Counted from the first letter of the stretch, positions 26,136 through 35,067 are shown. The stretch is 64,000 nt of DNA from Paenibacillus sp. PL2-23 (GCF_040834005.1 NZ_CP162129.1:4943001-5007000); one strand, 5' to 3'. Made by a program: numbers and translations. Notes: generated by a model not told the origin, from the letters alone.

Positions 26136-27145
26136 TAAGAGGCTATCAATTTATTTGAAGAATCTCGATAGAAAATTTGAGAAGCTTTTATAATTACTCT
26201 TTCCTTGATCAGCTCTTCATTTAATTGATTTATGAACATCTGAGTAACCAAATACCCCATCTCTGTATTCGGTTGTTTTACTGAACTTAAGGGGGGCGTT
26301 ACATACTTGCACATTCTGTTATCATCAACGCCGATCACCGCGATATCGTCTGGGATCCTTAAGCCAAGCTCCTGACAGGCCTTGTAGACTCCAATAGCCA
26401 TTTCATCATTCGCCGCATATACGGCAGAGATGTTACGATTTTTGTTATATATGCGTTTAAACGCCTCATAACCTTTCTTTTCATTAAACGCTCCATCCTC
26501 AATAAGCTCCGGTTGAAAAGGAAGCTGACTTAGCTTCAATCCTTGAATGTACCCCTCTAATCGGTCAATACTATCGTTTGAATGCTGTCCGCCGCTAATA
26601 AAAGCAATGTCTGTATGTCCTTGTTTCGCAAAATGCATGATAATTTCCTTCGAGAATTCCACATTATTCGTCACACAACAAGGAATATTGTGACAGTCAA
26701 TGATCCTTCCAATAACGGCCATCCGATATCCCTCATTCGCATATTCCTTGATCAGATCATCCGATATCGTTGGGAATACCAGCACAAAGGCATCTACCGT
26801 CTGATTCTTGAGTAGAGCTAAATATTCATGTTCCTTAACCATGTTATTATCCGCATCACAGATGATAACATTATAATTTTGACTTTGTGCGGCTCTCTCA
26901 ATTCCTTTAATAAACTCAGAGAAAATAAAGACATTGATATCGGGCACTAAGATACCGAGAGTCATCGTTTTCTTATTCCGCAAACTTTTAGCTGTTGCAT
27001 TGGGATGATAACCGAGCTCCTGAATAATGTGAAGCACTTTAATCTTCGTTTTTTCTTTCACTTGCTGACTGTTATTTAGTACCCTGGATACTGTGGTAAC
27101 AGAAACTCCTGCATGCAGGGCAACTTCTTGTATGGTAACTCCCAT
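26132..27145 (-). CDS. LacI/GalR-family transcription regulator (first copy)
   Basis: The 337-residue regulator has an N-terminal helix-turn-helix (TIQEVALHAGVSVTTVSRVLNN) with the hinge helix NATAKSLRN. A periplasmic-binding-like sensor domain follows, with TLGILVPDINVF and a C-terminal PLSSVKQPNTEMG. It should bind the TGAAATCGATTTCA palindromes in this locus and release them when a sugar binds. It is about as long as and similar in sequence to the regulator at 29875-30891. GGAG sits four bases before the ATG. The gene lies between the secreted GH30 gene and the importer operon. Confidence 0.93.
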   Translation of the reverse strand: MGVTIQEVALHAGVSVTTVSRVLNNSQQVKEKTKIKVLHIIQELGYHPNATAKSLRNKKTMTLGILVPDINVFIFSEFIKGIERAAQSQNYNVIICDADNNMVKEHEYLALLKNQTVDAFVLVFPTISDDLIKEYANEGYRMAVIGRIIDCHNIPCCVTNNVEFSKEIIMHFAKQGHTDIAFISGGQHSNDSIDRLEGYIQGLKLSQLPFQPELIEDGAFNEKKGYEAFKRIYNKNRNISAVYAANDEMAIGVYKACQELGLRIPDDIAVIGVDDNRMCKYVTPPLSSVKQPNTEMGYLVTQMFINQLNEELIKERVIIKASQIFYRDSSNKLIASY

Positions 27146-27238
27146 TCGACTCCATCTCTTTTCTTTATATCTCTTTTCTAATTCTGAGGAGGCGGCCGAT
27201 AGGACCGCCTATGTTTGAACACATTCATACCCTTAGTG

Positions 27239-29602
27239 CTAATTGAGTAATTCAATTTGCCACAGCTGATTATCGGCGCCGGACCAATCCCATTGGTTGA
27301 CATTAGCCCCATCCGATATGGACGCACCATTGACATTTAGCACTTTGCCGCTGTATTTGTTTGTCAGCTTAAAGAAACCATTTCCAGCATTCTCAATCAA
27401 CCATTTTTTGTTGTCTTCGTTTGCCCATTCCCATTGTTGAATATTGCCCCCGTTAGAGGTTGACCAATCCTGTACATCGAGCACCTTCTGACTATAAATC
27501 GATCGCACTCGGTAATAACCATCACCGGCATCTTCTATAATCCACTGCTGATTACTGCCGCCAGTGTAAGCCCATATCTGAACATTGGCTCCGTTTGAAG
27601 CCGATTGATTGGCAATATCTAACGCTTTTCCGGTTTGCTTGGATGCAATTTTATATGTCTTTCCAGAAACAATGGCGACAGGCTCCTGTGAGCCGCCTCC
27701 GTTGCCTCCTGTCCCTGAATTAGAAAACTGAATCCAGTTCACATTCATTAAGCCGCCTGAGCCGCCGACAAACACCAAATACAGATTGTGCGTATTGCTT
27801 GCGCCGCTTATGCCGCATTTCACTGTCGTCCAGGTCTGCCAGCCTCCAGTGCCTGGCACATTACAAGTGCCGACAGGTGAACCAGTCATGCTATCTAGAT
27901 AGACTTCAATAACACCGCCCGCGTTTCCGCTTGCGACCCTTACATCCAGGCTATTTGCTCCTGAACCGAAGTTCACACCAGCGTAGGAAGTCCAGTCGCC
28001 ATTATCAATCCATCCAATGTTTTGTCCACCGTTCGTATCAGAAGTGGCCTCTGTTTGAATGCCGCTCATGCTTGTGAAGTTCTCGGCTTGAATCCGACTG
28101 AAGGCATCAAGTTCAACTGCCGGGCCACCGCCACCTTCGCCGCTCTGATTGCCAGCCCATGTGAAGGTAGCCACCGCTCCGGCTGGGAGAGTGTATGTGA
28201 ACGCTTGAGCTCCCCACTTCACTTTGAAGGTACTGCTTGCTAATCCATTGTTAAGAGCGATTAAGACTTTCTTCCCATCAGGATTTTTAAAGGCTACGCT
28301 CTCTATGCCGCCGTCGTAGGTATTACTTTCAATTCGCACCGCGCCTGGATCCACGAATTTACTTGCATGACCAATAACGTAATACTCAACTTCACGTTGA
28401 TAACTTCCCGCGTTCTGATCAATAGTGACGACCCCTCTGCAGTTTGTGCAGCCGCCATTAATTGGACCATGATTCTGATCCAAAGCCAGGTTCCAAAGCA
28501 GTACACTTTTACCCCAATTACGAGTCGATTTAATAATCAAGTTGGATACGTTCCATTTCAGATTGGCGCCGAAGTCTGTGGACCAAGCGCCTCCTGAACA
28601 TTCCGTAAACCAGACCCCTTTATCCGGATGGCTGTTATACACCGTTGTTTGTGCCGATGGGTCTCCCGCATAACAATGAAAAGCCGAGCCCGCTACATAA
28701 GCTTTCGCTTGTGCATCATTTAGAATTCCCAGCGGATAATCCGGGCGATCCCAATTGTGATCATAAGCTAAAATTTTAGTCGAGATATGATTGTTGCTGA
28801 ATGCTGGACCCAGGTGATTCTTGATAAAATCCGCCTGTTCAATGGATTCCATTCGCATAGATGGATATCCAGCTTCATGTAAGGGCTCATTCTGCACCGT
28901 AATGGCGTAAACAGGAATCCCTGAAGCTTCATAAGCATTGATATATTTCACAAAATAATTGGCGTATTCATCATAATACTGGGCCTGCAGCTTACCGCCA
29001 TTTAGATGATTATTGTTCTTCATCCAAGCCGGAGCACTCCAGGGAGAGCCAAGCACTTTAATACTGGAGTTCTTTGCGATTACTTTTTGAAGCATGGGTA
29101 CGACATCATTCAAATCCTGTGCCAATGAAAAATGGTTTAAGCTCGGATCCGTTTGGCCAGACGGCATATCGTTGTAAGTATAACTGCTTCTTGAGAAGTC
29201 AGAAGCCCCAATCGTATGCCTAACCATACTCATTCGAATTCCACTATCTGTAAACAGGTCATTCAGGAGCTGATTGCTTTGCTGACTGGACATTTTTTGA
29301 TTCATCAAATAACCAGAAGAACCTGTCATTGCAGCCCCAAAGCCGTCCATCGTTTGATAGGCTGTATTCTCATTTACCGTGATTTTTGTTGAATGCGAGC
29401 CGAGGTCTGGACCAAAGCTAACATCTGCCTGTCTCTGCAGCAGTTTACTTTGATCTCCCGTAGTCACCCAAACCTTAACCGTTTCTCCAACGGCCTCAAC
29501 CTTAGAAGCATTTGTGATAAAGGATCCAGAAAGCACTAACAGCAAGGCCAGCAATACATTCGTCATCTTTTTAAAGTGAATCCATGATGTCAAAATTCTC
29601 AC
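27239..29602 (-). CDS. Secreted GH30 glycoside hydrolase with CBM6 and ricin-type lectin domain
   Basis: The product is up to 787 residues. A signal peptide covers about the first 37. The GH30 domain carries the acid/base Glu in TVQNEPLHEAG and the nucleophile in WFTECSGGAW. A CBM6-like module (RIQAENFTSMSG to VNWIQF) follows. After a Gly-rich linker comes a beta-trefoil lectin with three QxW-type repeats (NQQWIIEDA, NKKWLIENA, NQLWQIELL). It has no SLH motifs, so it is released rather than anchored, unlike its paralogue at 14662. The GTG at 29602 abuts the ribosome site; a TTG at 29593 is better spaced. Two operator palindromes lie upstream. Confidence 0.9.
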   Translation of the reverse strand: MRILTSWIHFKKMTNVLLALLLVLSGSFITNASKVEAVGETVKVWVTTGDQSKLLQRQADVSFGPDLGSHSTKITVNENTAYQTMDGFGAAMTGSSGYLMNQKMSSQQSNQLLNDLFTDSGIRMSMVRHTIGASDFSRSSYTYNDMPSGQTDPSLNHFSLAQDLNDVVPMLQKVIAKNSSIKVLGSPWSAPAWMKNNNHLNGGKLQAQYYDEYANYFVKYINAYEASGIPVYAITVQNEPLHEAGYPSMRMESIEQADFIKNHLGPAFSNNHISTKILAYDHNWDRPDYPLGILNDAQAKAYVAGSAFHCYAGDPSAQTTVYNSHPDKGVWFTECSGGAWSTDFGANLKWNVSNLIIKSTRNWGKSVLLWNLALDQNHGPINGGCTNCRGVVTIDQNAGSYQREVEYYVIGHASKFVDPGAVRIESNTYDGGIESVAFKNPDGKKVLIALNNGLASSTFKVKWGAQAFTYTLPAGAVATFTWAGNQSGEGGGGPAVELDAFSRIQAENFTSMSGIQTEATSDTNGGQNIGWIDNGDWTSYAGVNFGSGANSLDVRVASGNAGGVIEVYLDSMTGSPVGTCNVPGTGGWQTWTTVKCGISGASNTHNLYLVFVGGSGGLMNVNWIQFSNSGTGGNGGGSQEPVAIVSGKTYKIASKQTGKALDIANQSASNGANVQIWAYTGGSNQQWIIEDAGDGYYRVRSIYSQKVLDVQDWSTSNGGNIQQWEWANEDNKKWLIENAGNGFFKLTNKYSGKVLNVNGASISDGANVNQWDWSGADNQLWQIELLN

Positions 29603-29668
29603 TTCCTTTCCGTTTTATTGGTTTGCACTGATTAGACCTAGTTCACCTCCTTATTAAAGTATGACGAG

Positions 29669-29682
29669 TGAAATCGATTTCA
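29669..29682. promoter_or_regulatory. LacI-type operator before the secreted GH30 gene
   Basis: This is a perfect copy of TGAAATCGATTTCA, about 70 bases before the GH30 start. Confidence 0.8.
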
Positions 29683-29737
29683 TTTTAGTGTATAAAGTAT
29701 GCTCTTCATAAATGCCTAATGTTAGAGTAACACCTGC

Positions 29738-29751
29738 TGAAATCGTTTTCA
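29738..29751. promoter_or_regulatory. Second LacI-type operator before the secreted GH30 gene
   Basis: TGAAATCGTTTTCA has one mismatch to the palindrome and a centre 69 bases from the first site. Confidence 0.65.
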
Positions 29752-29796
29752 ATGCTTTTTTTACTTTGGTATAGCTTTTTCACACATAGCAACAAA

Positions 29797-29829
29797 GCAA
29801 CCGCTGCGAATCCCATTCGAAGCGGTTGC
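29797..29829 (-). terminator. Terminator of the upstream lacI gene
   Basis: GCAACCGCTGCGAAT and ATTCGAAGCGGTTGC form a long stem with a 3-base loop and one mismatch. On the minus strand it is followed by TTTGTTGC. It separates the regulator gene from the GH30 gene. Confidence 0.8.
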
Positions 29830-29874
29830 CTTTACTGCCGTAAAGCGTTTATTGCTGCCAATAATTCTTGTCTT

Positions 29875-30891
29875 CTATACATTTAGAACCTTGAAATCGG
29901 AGGAACCTCGAATCAATAATTCTGAATCAACCTTAAAGACACGTTGATTGACAAATTGATTTTCATTAATCTGATCAATGATTTTCTCCACCAGCAAAGC
30001 ACCCATCGTATATTTAGGCTGATTAACTGTACTTAGCTGCGGAGAAATATACTTGCTAATTCTATTGTTATCTACTCCTACGATTGCCAATTGCTCCGGT
30101 ATCATAATATGGAGCTCTGCACAGGCCTTATAAACCCCGAGAGCCATTTCATCGTTCGCTGAATAAATCGCGGTAAAGGATAGTTTTTTTTCAACCATTC
30201 TTTTAAATGCGTGATAACCGCCCGTTTCATTAAAGTCTCCATTTTCAATAAGCTCCGGACGAAACGGGATATTATGCTCACGCAGCGCCTTCATGTAACC
30301 TTCCAAACGCTCATAGCTGTCAATCGCATCGGGGTAGCCGCTTAAGTAAGCAATATTCCGGTGCCCTCTTTCAATAAGATGTTCCAGGGCTTGCTTGGAA
30401 AACTTCACATTATCCGTAAAGCTGCATGGCACGTTCGGATGATCCAGATATCTGCCAATCAAACCTATCACAAAACCTTTATTCACATATTCCTTAATCG
30501 TTTCATCTGACAGCATAGGTGTAATCAGAATCATGGCATCTACCGTTCGATTCAGCAATAATTCCAAATACCCCAGCTCTTTTTCCTTTTGATTTTGTGC
30601 ATCGCAAATAATTACTTTGTATTTTCTCGAATAAGCCATATTCTCTATGCCTTTTACGATTTCTGCATAGTAGGACACATTAATGTCAGAGACAATAACA
30701 CCTATCGTCATCGTTTTTTGAGACCTCAAGTATTTGGCCGTCGCGTTCGGATGGTAGCTCATTTGTTCAATGGCTTCCTTCACTTTACGCTTTGTACTTT
30801 CAGCCACTAACGAACTATCATTTAATACTCTTGAGACTGTAGCAGGAGATACACCTGCCATCTTCGCTACGTCTTTAATTTTTGTATCCAT
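29875..30891 (-). CDS. LacI/GalR-family transcription regulator (second copy)
   Basis: The 338-residue paralogue of the regulator at 26132-27145 has the same layout. The helix-turn-helix is KIKDVAKMAGVSPATVSRVLND, the hinge is NATAKYLRS, the sensor opens with TIGVIVSDINVSYY, and the C-terminus holds QLSTVNQPKYTMG. A degenerate operator lies 56 bases upstream, which suggests self-control. Two related regulators with one visible operator sequence raise the question of whether they compete, form mixed dimers or sense different sugars. Confidence 0.93.
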   Translation of the reverse strand: MDTKIKDVAKMAGVSPATVSRVLNDSSLVAESTKRKVKEAIEQMSYHPNATAKYLRSQKTMTIGVIVSDINVSYYAEIVKGIENMAYSRKYKVIICDAQNQKEKELGYLELLLNRTVDAMILITPMLSDETIKEYVNKGFVIGLIGRYLDHPNVPCSFTDNVKFSKQALEHLIERGHRNIAYLSGYPDAIDSYERLEGYMKALREHNIPFRPELIENGDFNETGGYHAFKRMVEKKLSFTAIYSANDEMALGVYKACAELHIMIPEQLAIVGVDNNRISKYISPQLSTVNQPKYTMGALLVEKIIDQINENQFVNQRVFKVDSELLIRGSSDFKVLNV

Positions 30892-30946
30892 ATCCCTCTA
30901 CCTTCTAACTGTTGAAGTCACTTTCTTTGGTATTGGTGACCTGTTT

Positions 30947-30960
30947 GTAAATCGATTTCA
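30947..30960. promoter_or_regulatory. Degenerate LacI-type operator before the second lacI gene
   Basis: GTAAATCGATTTCA keeps the core AAATCGATTTCA with two outer changes. Its place upstream of the regulator start suits autoregulation. Confidence 0.55.
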
Positions 30961-31074
30961 TTGGTTGCTAGTTCATTATATTATCTATTCAGAAAAACAA
31001 TCAAGTCTAAACCGGTGAATACATTCCCTTTCACCCTGGCTTGAAAGCCACGAATTCACAATTTGTTATCGCAA

Positions 31075-31139
31075 AAAAACAAAAAACCTCTCGTCCCTAG
31101 TCATCAGCAGTATGCTGTCATGACCAGGGAGTCGAAAGG
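31075..31139 (-). terminator. Terminator of ddh
   Basis: A long imperfect stem (CCTCTCGTCCCT paired with AGGGAGTCGAAAGG, with GTCATCAGCAG paired inside) is followed on the minus strand by TTTTTTGTTTTTTT. It lies about 100 bases after the ddh stop. Confidence 0.8.
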
Positions 31140-31237
31140 ATGATGTTTCGTCGTACCATTCTGATGTATAAGAAGCTTTAGAATTTGAACCCACGAGGCA
31201 GGCAGACCTTGTCTGCAACACTGTACCCCATGCCATT

Positions 31238-32209
31238 TTACAGCAACTCGCGGCGGAGCTCCTCGGGTGATTTGGGAGATAAATAAGAGAATGGCACGTC
31301 GAATACCGTTTTAGCGCCGCTTAGCCCCTCGTTGCTCATGCGGTTAGCCGCTCTCGCGTAAGCGACCAAGACACTTGCCGTAAATTCGGGATTGCTCTCC
31401 AGCTTAAGCCCAAACTCGATAATTTGCTTTGTGCCAGCTCCCGTGATGCCGCTGCGGATGACAAAGCCTCCATGCGGCATGCCTTGGTGCTCGGCTTGCA
31501 TTTGCTCCTCCGTGATGAACGTAACCGTTGTGTCGTAATCGGAGAAGTAGTTCGGCATCGATACAATTGTCTCTCGGATAGCTTCCTGATCAGCGCCTTC
31601 CTCAGCCACTACAAAGCACTCGCGCAAATGCTTCTCGCGTGTCGCCAAATCAGGTGTTTCGCCTGTCCGAATTCGCTCGATGACCGACTGTACGGGAACC
31701 GTGTACTGGACGCCTGCCTTCACGCCAGGAACGCGGCGAATCGCATCCGAGTGGCCTTGGCTGACGCCCTTGCCCCAGAACGTATAGTCCGTTCCTTCCG
31801 GCAGAATCGCTTGGGCTAACAATCGATTCAATGAGAACAAGCCTGGATCCCAGCCAGTGGAAATAATGCTTAATTTCCCGTTTTGCTTCGCTACAGCGTG
31901 CACCTGGTCATAAAACTCCGGAATCTTCGCATGAGTGTCGAAGCTGTCGACCGTATTGAACATGCTGGTCATGAAGGGTGTTTGCTCTGGAAGGTCCGTC
32001 GCCGAGCCTCCGCATAGAATCATAACATCTATCTTGCCTATATATTGCTCAGCAGCCGAGATATGCTCGAACTTCACTTCGCCCGTCGCCAGCTGCTCCG
32101 GCTCTCTGCGAGTGAAGACAGCCACAAGCTCCATGTCTGGATTCTGTTTAATCGCTTTTTCGACACCTTTGCCAAGGTTGCCGTAGCCGACGATGCCTAC
32201 CTTCATCAT
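31238..32209 (-). CDS. ddh: meso-Diaminopimelate D-dehydrogenase
   Basis: The 323-residue cytosolic enzyme makes meso-diaminopimelate directly from tetrahydrodipicolinate, NADPH and ammonia, giving a one-step branch of lysine and peptidoglycan synthesis. The NADPH fold opens with VGIVGYGNLGKGVE. Conserved family segments include FTRREPEQL, STGWDPGLFSLNR, FWGKGVSQGHSDAIRR and GGFVIRSGITG. The length is as usual. AGGAGG precedes a double ATG at 32209 and 32206. It is monocistronic. The 328 bases between it and the next plus-strand gene hold AT-rich promoter-like DNA and the conserved element at 32473. Confidence 0.93.
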   Translation of the reverse strand: MMKVGIVGYGNLGKGVEKAIKQNPDMELVAVFTRREPEQLATGEVKFEHISAAEQYIGKIDVMILCGGSATDLPEQTPFMTSMFNTVDSFDTHAKIPEFYDQVHAVAKQNGKLSIISTGWDPGLFSLNRLLAQAILPEGTDYTFWGKGVSQGHSDAIRRVPGVKAGVQYTVPVQSVIERIRTGETPDLATREKHLRECFVVAEEGADQEAIRETIVSMPNYFSDYDTTVTFITEEQMQAEHQGMPHGGFVIRSGITGAGTKQIIEFGLKLESNPEFTASVLVAYARAANRMSNEGLSGAKTVFDVPFSYLSPKSPEELRRELL

Positions 32210-32472
32210 TCCTAATATCCTCCTATTATCAAGGCGAATCGATCCTATAAAAGTTATCCGATTATACCCATTATCGCCCTGGTTTCTTCTTCAACTTCTA
32301 TTTATATTATAGAATGAAATGGAAAAACGCAATCAAATATTTGCGTTTTCTCATCAATAACTTATCTAACATGATAGATTACTATACATTTCATCATTAC
32401 TATATGGTTGAAATAATAACATTAAGAGTTAACATTATTAACGTGTTAGAAATCTGCACCATTTTTTCAACC

Positions 32473-32511
32473 TTGACGATCGGCAAACGTATGACTACCA
32501 TGGAATAGGGA
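32473..32511 (+). promoter_or_regulatory. Conserved promoter-like element, copy 1
   Basis: This 39-base stretch recurs at 35029-35067 with only four changes, and the last 22 bases (GTATGACTACCATGGAATAG and on) are identical. TTGACG and TACCAT are 17 bases apart, so it may be a promoter. It ends 26 bases before the start of the broken arsenic permease gene. Confidence 0.5.
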
Positions 32512-32537
32512 TTGTAAAGATAGGAGAAGAACACAGC

Positions 32538-32982
32538 ATGTTCACTAGGGTGACGCTTGAGCAAAATCAAATTTGGCTTTATCTCGTCATATTAATACTG
32601 GCAGCTGGACTTGGTTTATTGACCCCAAATGCTATGACGCCATTAGATAACCACATTCTGATATCTGCCGTTATCGCTTAAGGTGGTTCCGATCTATGCC
32701 GCATTCATGATCATCATGCCGTTCATTGCTCGCGTAATTGTAAAAGGCTTCCGGCTGGACATAGCGTCAGGACGGGCTGTGATATTCAGTGCAGGGACAC
32801 GTAATTCTCTGGTGGTGCTGCCTCTCGCCCTAGCCTTGCCTGATCCTTGGAGCACATTAGTTGCAGCCATTATCGTAACGCAAACGATTGTCGAGCTTGC
32901 AGGAGAACTCCTATATATTCACTTGATCCCTAACACGATTCTACGAGATAAGCTTAATACTCATATTCCACGTCAGGAGTAG
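32538..32982 (+). pseudogene. Arsenite/bile-acid-symporter-type permease, internally deleted
   Basis: The start (MFTRVTLEQNQIWLYLVILI, with AGGAGA upstream) is the N-terminus of an ACR3/arsenic-resistance-type permease. It stops at a TAA at 32679. From 32683 another frame gives the C-terminal part (PIYAAFMIIMPFIARVI, AGTRNSLVVLPLALALP). Members are about 330-350 residues, so roughly 180 middle residues are gone, together with the reading frame. The gene is dead as an arsenite exporter. An intact arsI lies 9 kb away. Confidence 0.7.
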
Positions 32983-32987
32983 ATCTC

Positions 32988-33542
32988 ATGATAACCGTCT
33001 TCATTATTGGCTGTGAAATAGCCTTCTGGGTGCTTGTGCTTGCAGGCCTGGCCACCCGCTATCTGCTTCGCCTTCCCAAGCTTGGCGCCGCTCTTCTCTT
33101 TCTTACGCCGGTCGTCGATCTATTCCTCATCGTCGCAACGGTAATCGACCTTCAGAACGGCACCACCGCAACAATTATGCATGGCATATCCGCGATCTAT
33201 ATCGGCGTATCCATCGCGTACGGTCATAGAATGATTAAGTGGGCCGACATCCGGTTTGCACACCGCTACGCAGGCGGACCCGCTCCGATCCCCAATCCGA
33301 AGCATGGCCCCCAGCACGCAGCCTATGAGCGCCGTATGTGGCTCCATCATCTGCTGGCCTGGGTCATTGGCGGCATTGTGCTGGTTGGCATGATTCAGTA
33401 TGTCGACGACGCTTCACGTACCGAGAGCTTGCTCAGCATCCTGCGTATCTGGTCTGTCGTTATCGTCATCGACTTCTTGTACAGCTTCAGCTTCACCCTC
33501 TGGCCCAAGAAGGAGAAAGATAACGCCTCTATCCTGCCGTAA
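32988..33542 (+). CDS. Integral membrane protein of unknown function
   Basis: The 184-residue protein has about five hydrophobic helices: residues 4-22, 33-52, 62-80, 120-138 and 150-172. A polar cytoplasmic-type loop (FAHRYAGGPAPIPNPKHGPQ) lies between helices 3 and 4. The pattern recalls the YmcC-type membrane proteins of Bacillus, but this is a weak match. It starts five bases after the broken permease gene. It runs toward the ECF sigma gene, which ends six bases beyond its stop, so transcripts converge. Confidence 0.75.
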   Translation: MITVFIIGCEIAFWVLVLAGLATRYLLRLPKLGAALLFLTPVVDLFLIVATVIDLQNGTTATIMHGISAIYIGVSIAYGHRMIKWADIRFAHRYAGGPAPIPNPKHGPQHAAYERRMWLHHLLAWVIGGIVLVGMIQYVDDASRTESLLSILRIWSVVIVIDFLYSFSFTLWPKKEKDNASILP

Positions 33543-33548
33543 CCGCCG

Positions 33549-34274
33549 TTATGCGGACATGCTTAGCGACATATGCGGCTGCTGCCCAGTCGACGGGCTG
33601 TCGATCGAGCGCACGCTTGAGCTATAGGTCCCAACTGCGGATACATGATCGAACGAATGCCTATACATTCGTTCGATTAATGCTTCAGCATCGCCCTCCT
33701 CGTAGGCTTCCACAAGCTCCCTCAGCAGCTGCTGCTCTACCATTCCATGAGGCATATATACATCCTCTGATTCCAATTCAGCCCTGATTGCACATAGGGA
33801 CTGACGCGCCCGATACAAGGCCGCCTTGATCGCGCCCTCCGTCGTATTCATCAGCTCCGCCGTCTCCGCAATGGAATAACCAAGTCCTTCCCGCAGGACG
33901 AATACCGTCCTTTGCAGAGGGGGACAATGGTTCAACAGACTCTGAAAGATACGCTCCAGCTCCAGACTACCGCCCTCCAATTGAACCTCATCCGGGAGAA
34001 ACCGAGAAAGCCGATCTAACAAGGCGGATTGTCTGCGGCAATGATCGATCCAGCTGTTTTTGGCAATTCGCAGCAGGAAGGCTTCCACATTCTGATGTCC
34101 GCACTCTCGCAGGATGCGCAGCGCCTTCAGCCAGACGGTCTGGGCAAGATCGTCCGCATCCCATTCCGAACCAGTCAACGACAAACAGTATCGGTACAAT
34201 ATATCCTGCCAGACCTCCAGGCATTGCCTATCCTGCCAATCACACGCGTTTTTCTCCGTTGAATGAAGCTCCAT
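33549..34274 (-). CDS. ECF-type RNA polymerase sigma factor
   Basis: The 241-residue sigma factor has region 2 at about residues 15-85 (DADDLAQTVWLKALRI, then LLRIAKNSWIDHCRR) and region 4 at about 115-165 (CPPLQRTVFVLREGLGYSIAETAELMNTTEGAIKAALYRAR). The C-terminal tail of about 70 residues may be a shortened SnoaL-like regulatory extension, as in the ECF41/ECF56 groups. The start at 34274 follows GGGAGGGGGATGGAGG; the upstream ATG lacks such a site. No anti-sigma gene is adjacent. It is divergent from clpP. Confidence 0.9.
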   Translation of the reverse strand: MELHSTEKNACDWQDRQCLEVWQDILYRYCLSLTGSEWDADDLAQTVWLKALRILRECGHQNVEAFLLRIAKNSWIDHCRRQSALLDRLSRFLPDEVQLEGGSLELERIFQSLLNHCPPLQRTVFVLREGLGYSIAETAELMNTTEGAIKAALYRARQSLCAIRAELESEDVYMPHGMVEQQLLRELVEAYEEGDAEALIERMYRHSFDHVSAVGTYSSSVRSIDSPSTGQQPHMSLSMSA

Positions 34275-34439
34275 CCTCCATCCCCCTCCCAACCTACAAT
34301 CCTCTTTGATAAGTAAACGAATACGTGCCGGCAAAAGATACGCCGAAGCCCTCGATTTATTTTACACTGCTGCCGTATCCTTCTCCCCCAGCCATTCGTC
34401 TTCGGAGTGAAAGTCATCTGAATATATGGAGGTTATATC

Positions 34440-35027
34440 ATGACTATACCTATTCCTTATGTTGTTGAGCAATCTACTCGCGGAGAAAGGTCTTACGATA
34501 TTTATTCACGGCTGCTGAAGGATCGGATCATCTTCATCGGCTCAGAGATCGACGACACGCTCGCGAACAGCGTGATGGCCCAGCTGCTGTTCCTGACGGC
34601 TGAGGATCCCGACAAGGACATTCATATGTATATTAACAGTCCGGGAGGCTCTGTAACTGCCGGCTTCGCCATCTTCGATACGATGCAATATGTAAAGCCG
34701 CCAATCCATACAATCTGTACCGGCTTCGCCGCCTCCTTCGCAGCCATCCTCTTGCTGGCCGGAGCAAAGGGCAAGCGTTACTCCCTGCCAAACAGTGAAA
34801 TTATGATTCACCAGCCGCATGGTGGCGCCCGCGGTCAGGCCAGCGATATTGCTATTAGCGCCAAACGGATTCTAGGATTGAGGGAAAAGGTAAACCGGAT
34901 AGCAGCGGAGCGAACGGGCCAGCCCATTGAACGAATTGAAAAGGATATGGACCGTGATTGCTTCCTAACAGCGGAAGAGGCCGTTGAATACGGGATTATC
35001 GATAAGGTTATTGTTTCTTTAAAATAA
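34440..35027 (+). CDS. clpP: ClpP-family serine protease
   Basis: The 195-residue protein is the proteolytic subunit of a Clp protease, which forms a double heptamer and degrades proteins unfolded by ClpC/ClpX-type ATPases. The triad is kept: Ser99 in GFAASFAA, His124 in MIHQPHGG, Asp173 in DRDCFLTAEE. GFAASF replaces the usual GMAASM, so this is probably a second ClpP rather than the housekeeping copy. GGAGG precedes the ATG. No Clp ATPase is nearby. It lies between the sigma gene and the polyprenyl-sugar operon. Confidence 0.92.
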   Translation: MTIPIPYVVEQSTRGERSYDIYSRLLKDRIIFIGSEIDDTLANSVMAQLLFLTAEDPDKDIHMYINSPGGSVTAGFAIFDTMQYVKPPIHTICTGFAASFAAILLLAGAKGKRYSLPNSEIMIHQPHGGARGQASDIAISAKRILGLREKVNRIAAERTGQPIERIEKDMDRDCFLTAEEAVEYGIIDKVIVSLK

Positions 35028-35028
35028 C

Positions 35029-35067
35029 TTGACGATTGGCATCTGTATGACTACCATGGAATAGGGA
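35029..35067 (+). promoter_or_regulatory. Conserved promoter-like element, copy 2
   Basis: This is the second copy of the 39-base element at 32473-32511. It begins two bases after the clpP stop and about 80 bases before the UbiA-type gene, where a promoter for the polyprenyl-sugar operon would be expected. Confidence 0.5.

Noticed and set aside
27192..27217. Terminator after the secreted GH30 gene (AGGCGG/CCGCCT)
   Set aside because: The stem is only six base pairs and no U-tract follows, so readthrough into the lacI gene is likely.
31075..31139. T-box or attenuator at the GGGACGAGAG stem
   Set aside because: It lies downstream of ddh with a U-tract in the ddh direction, so it is a plain terminator.
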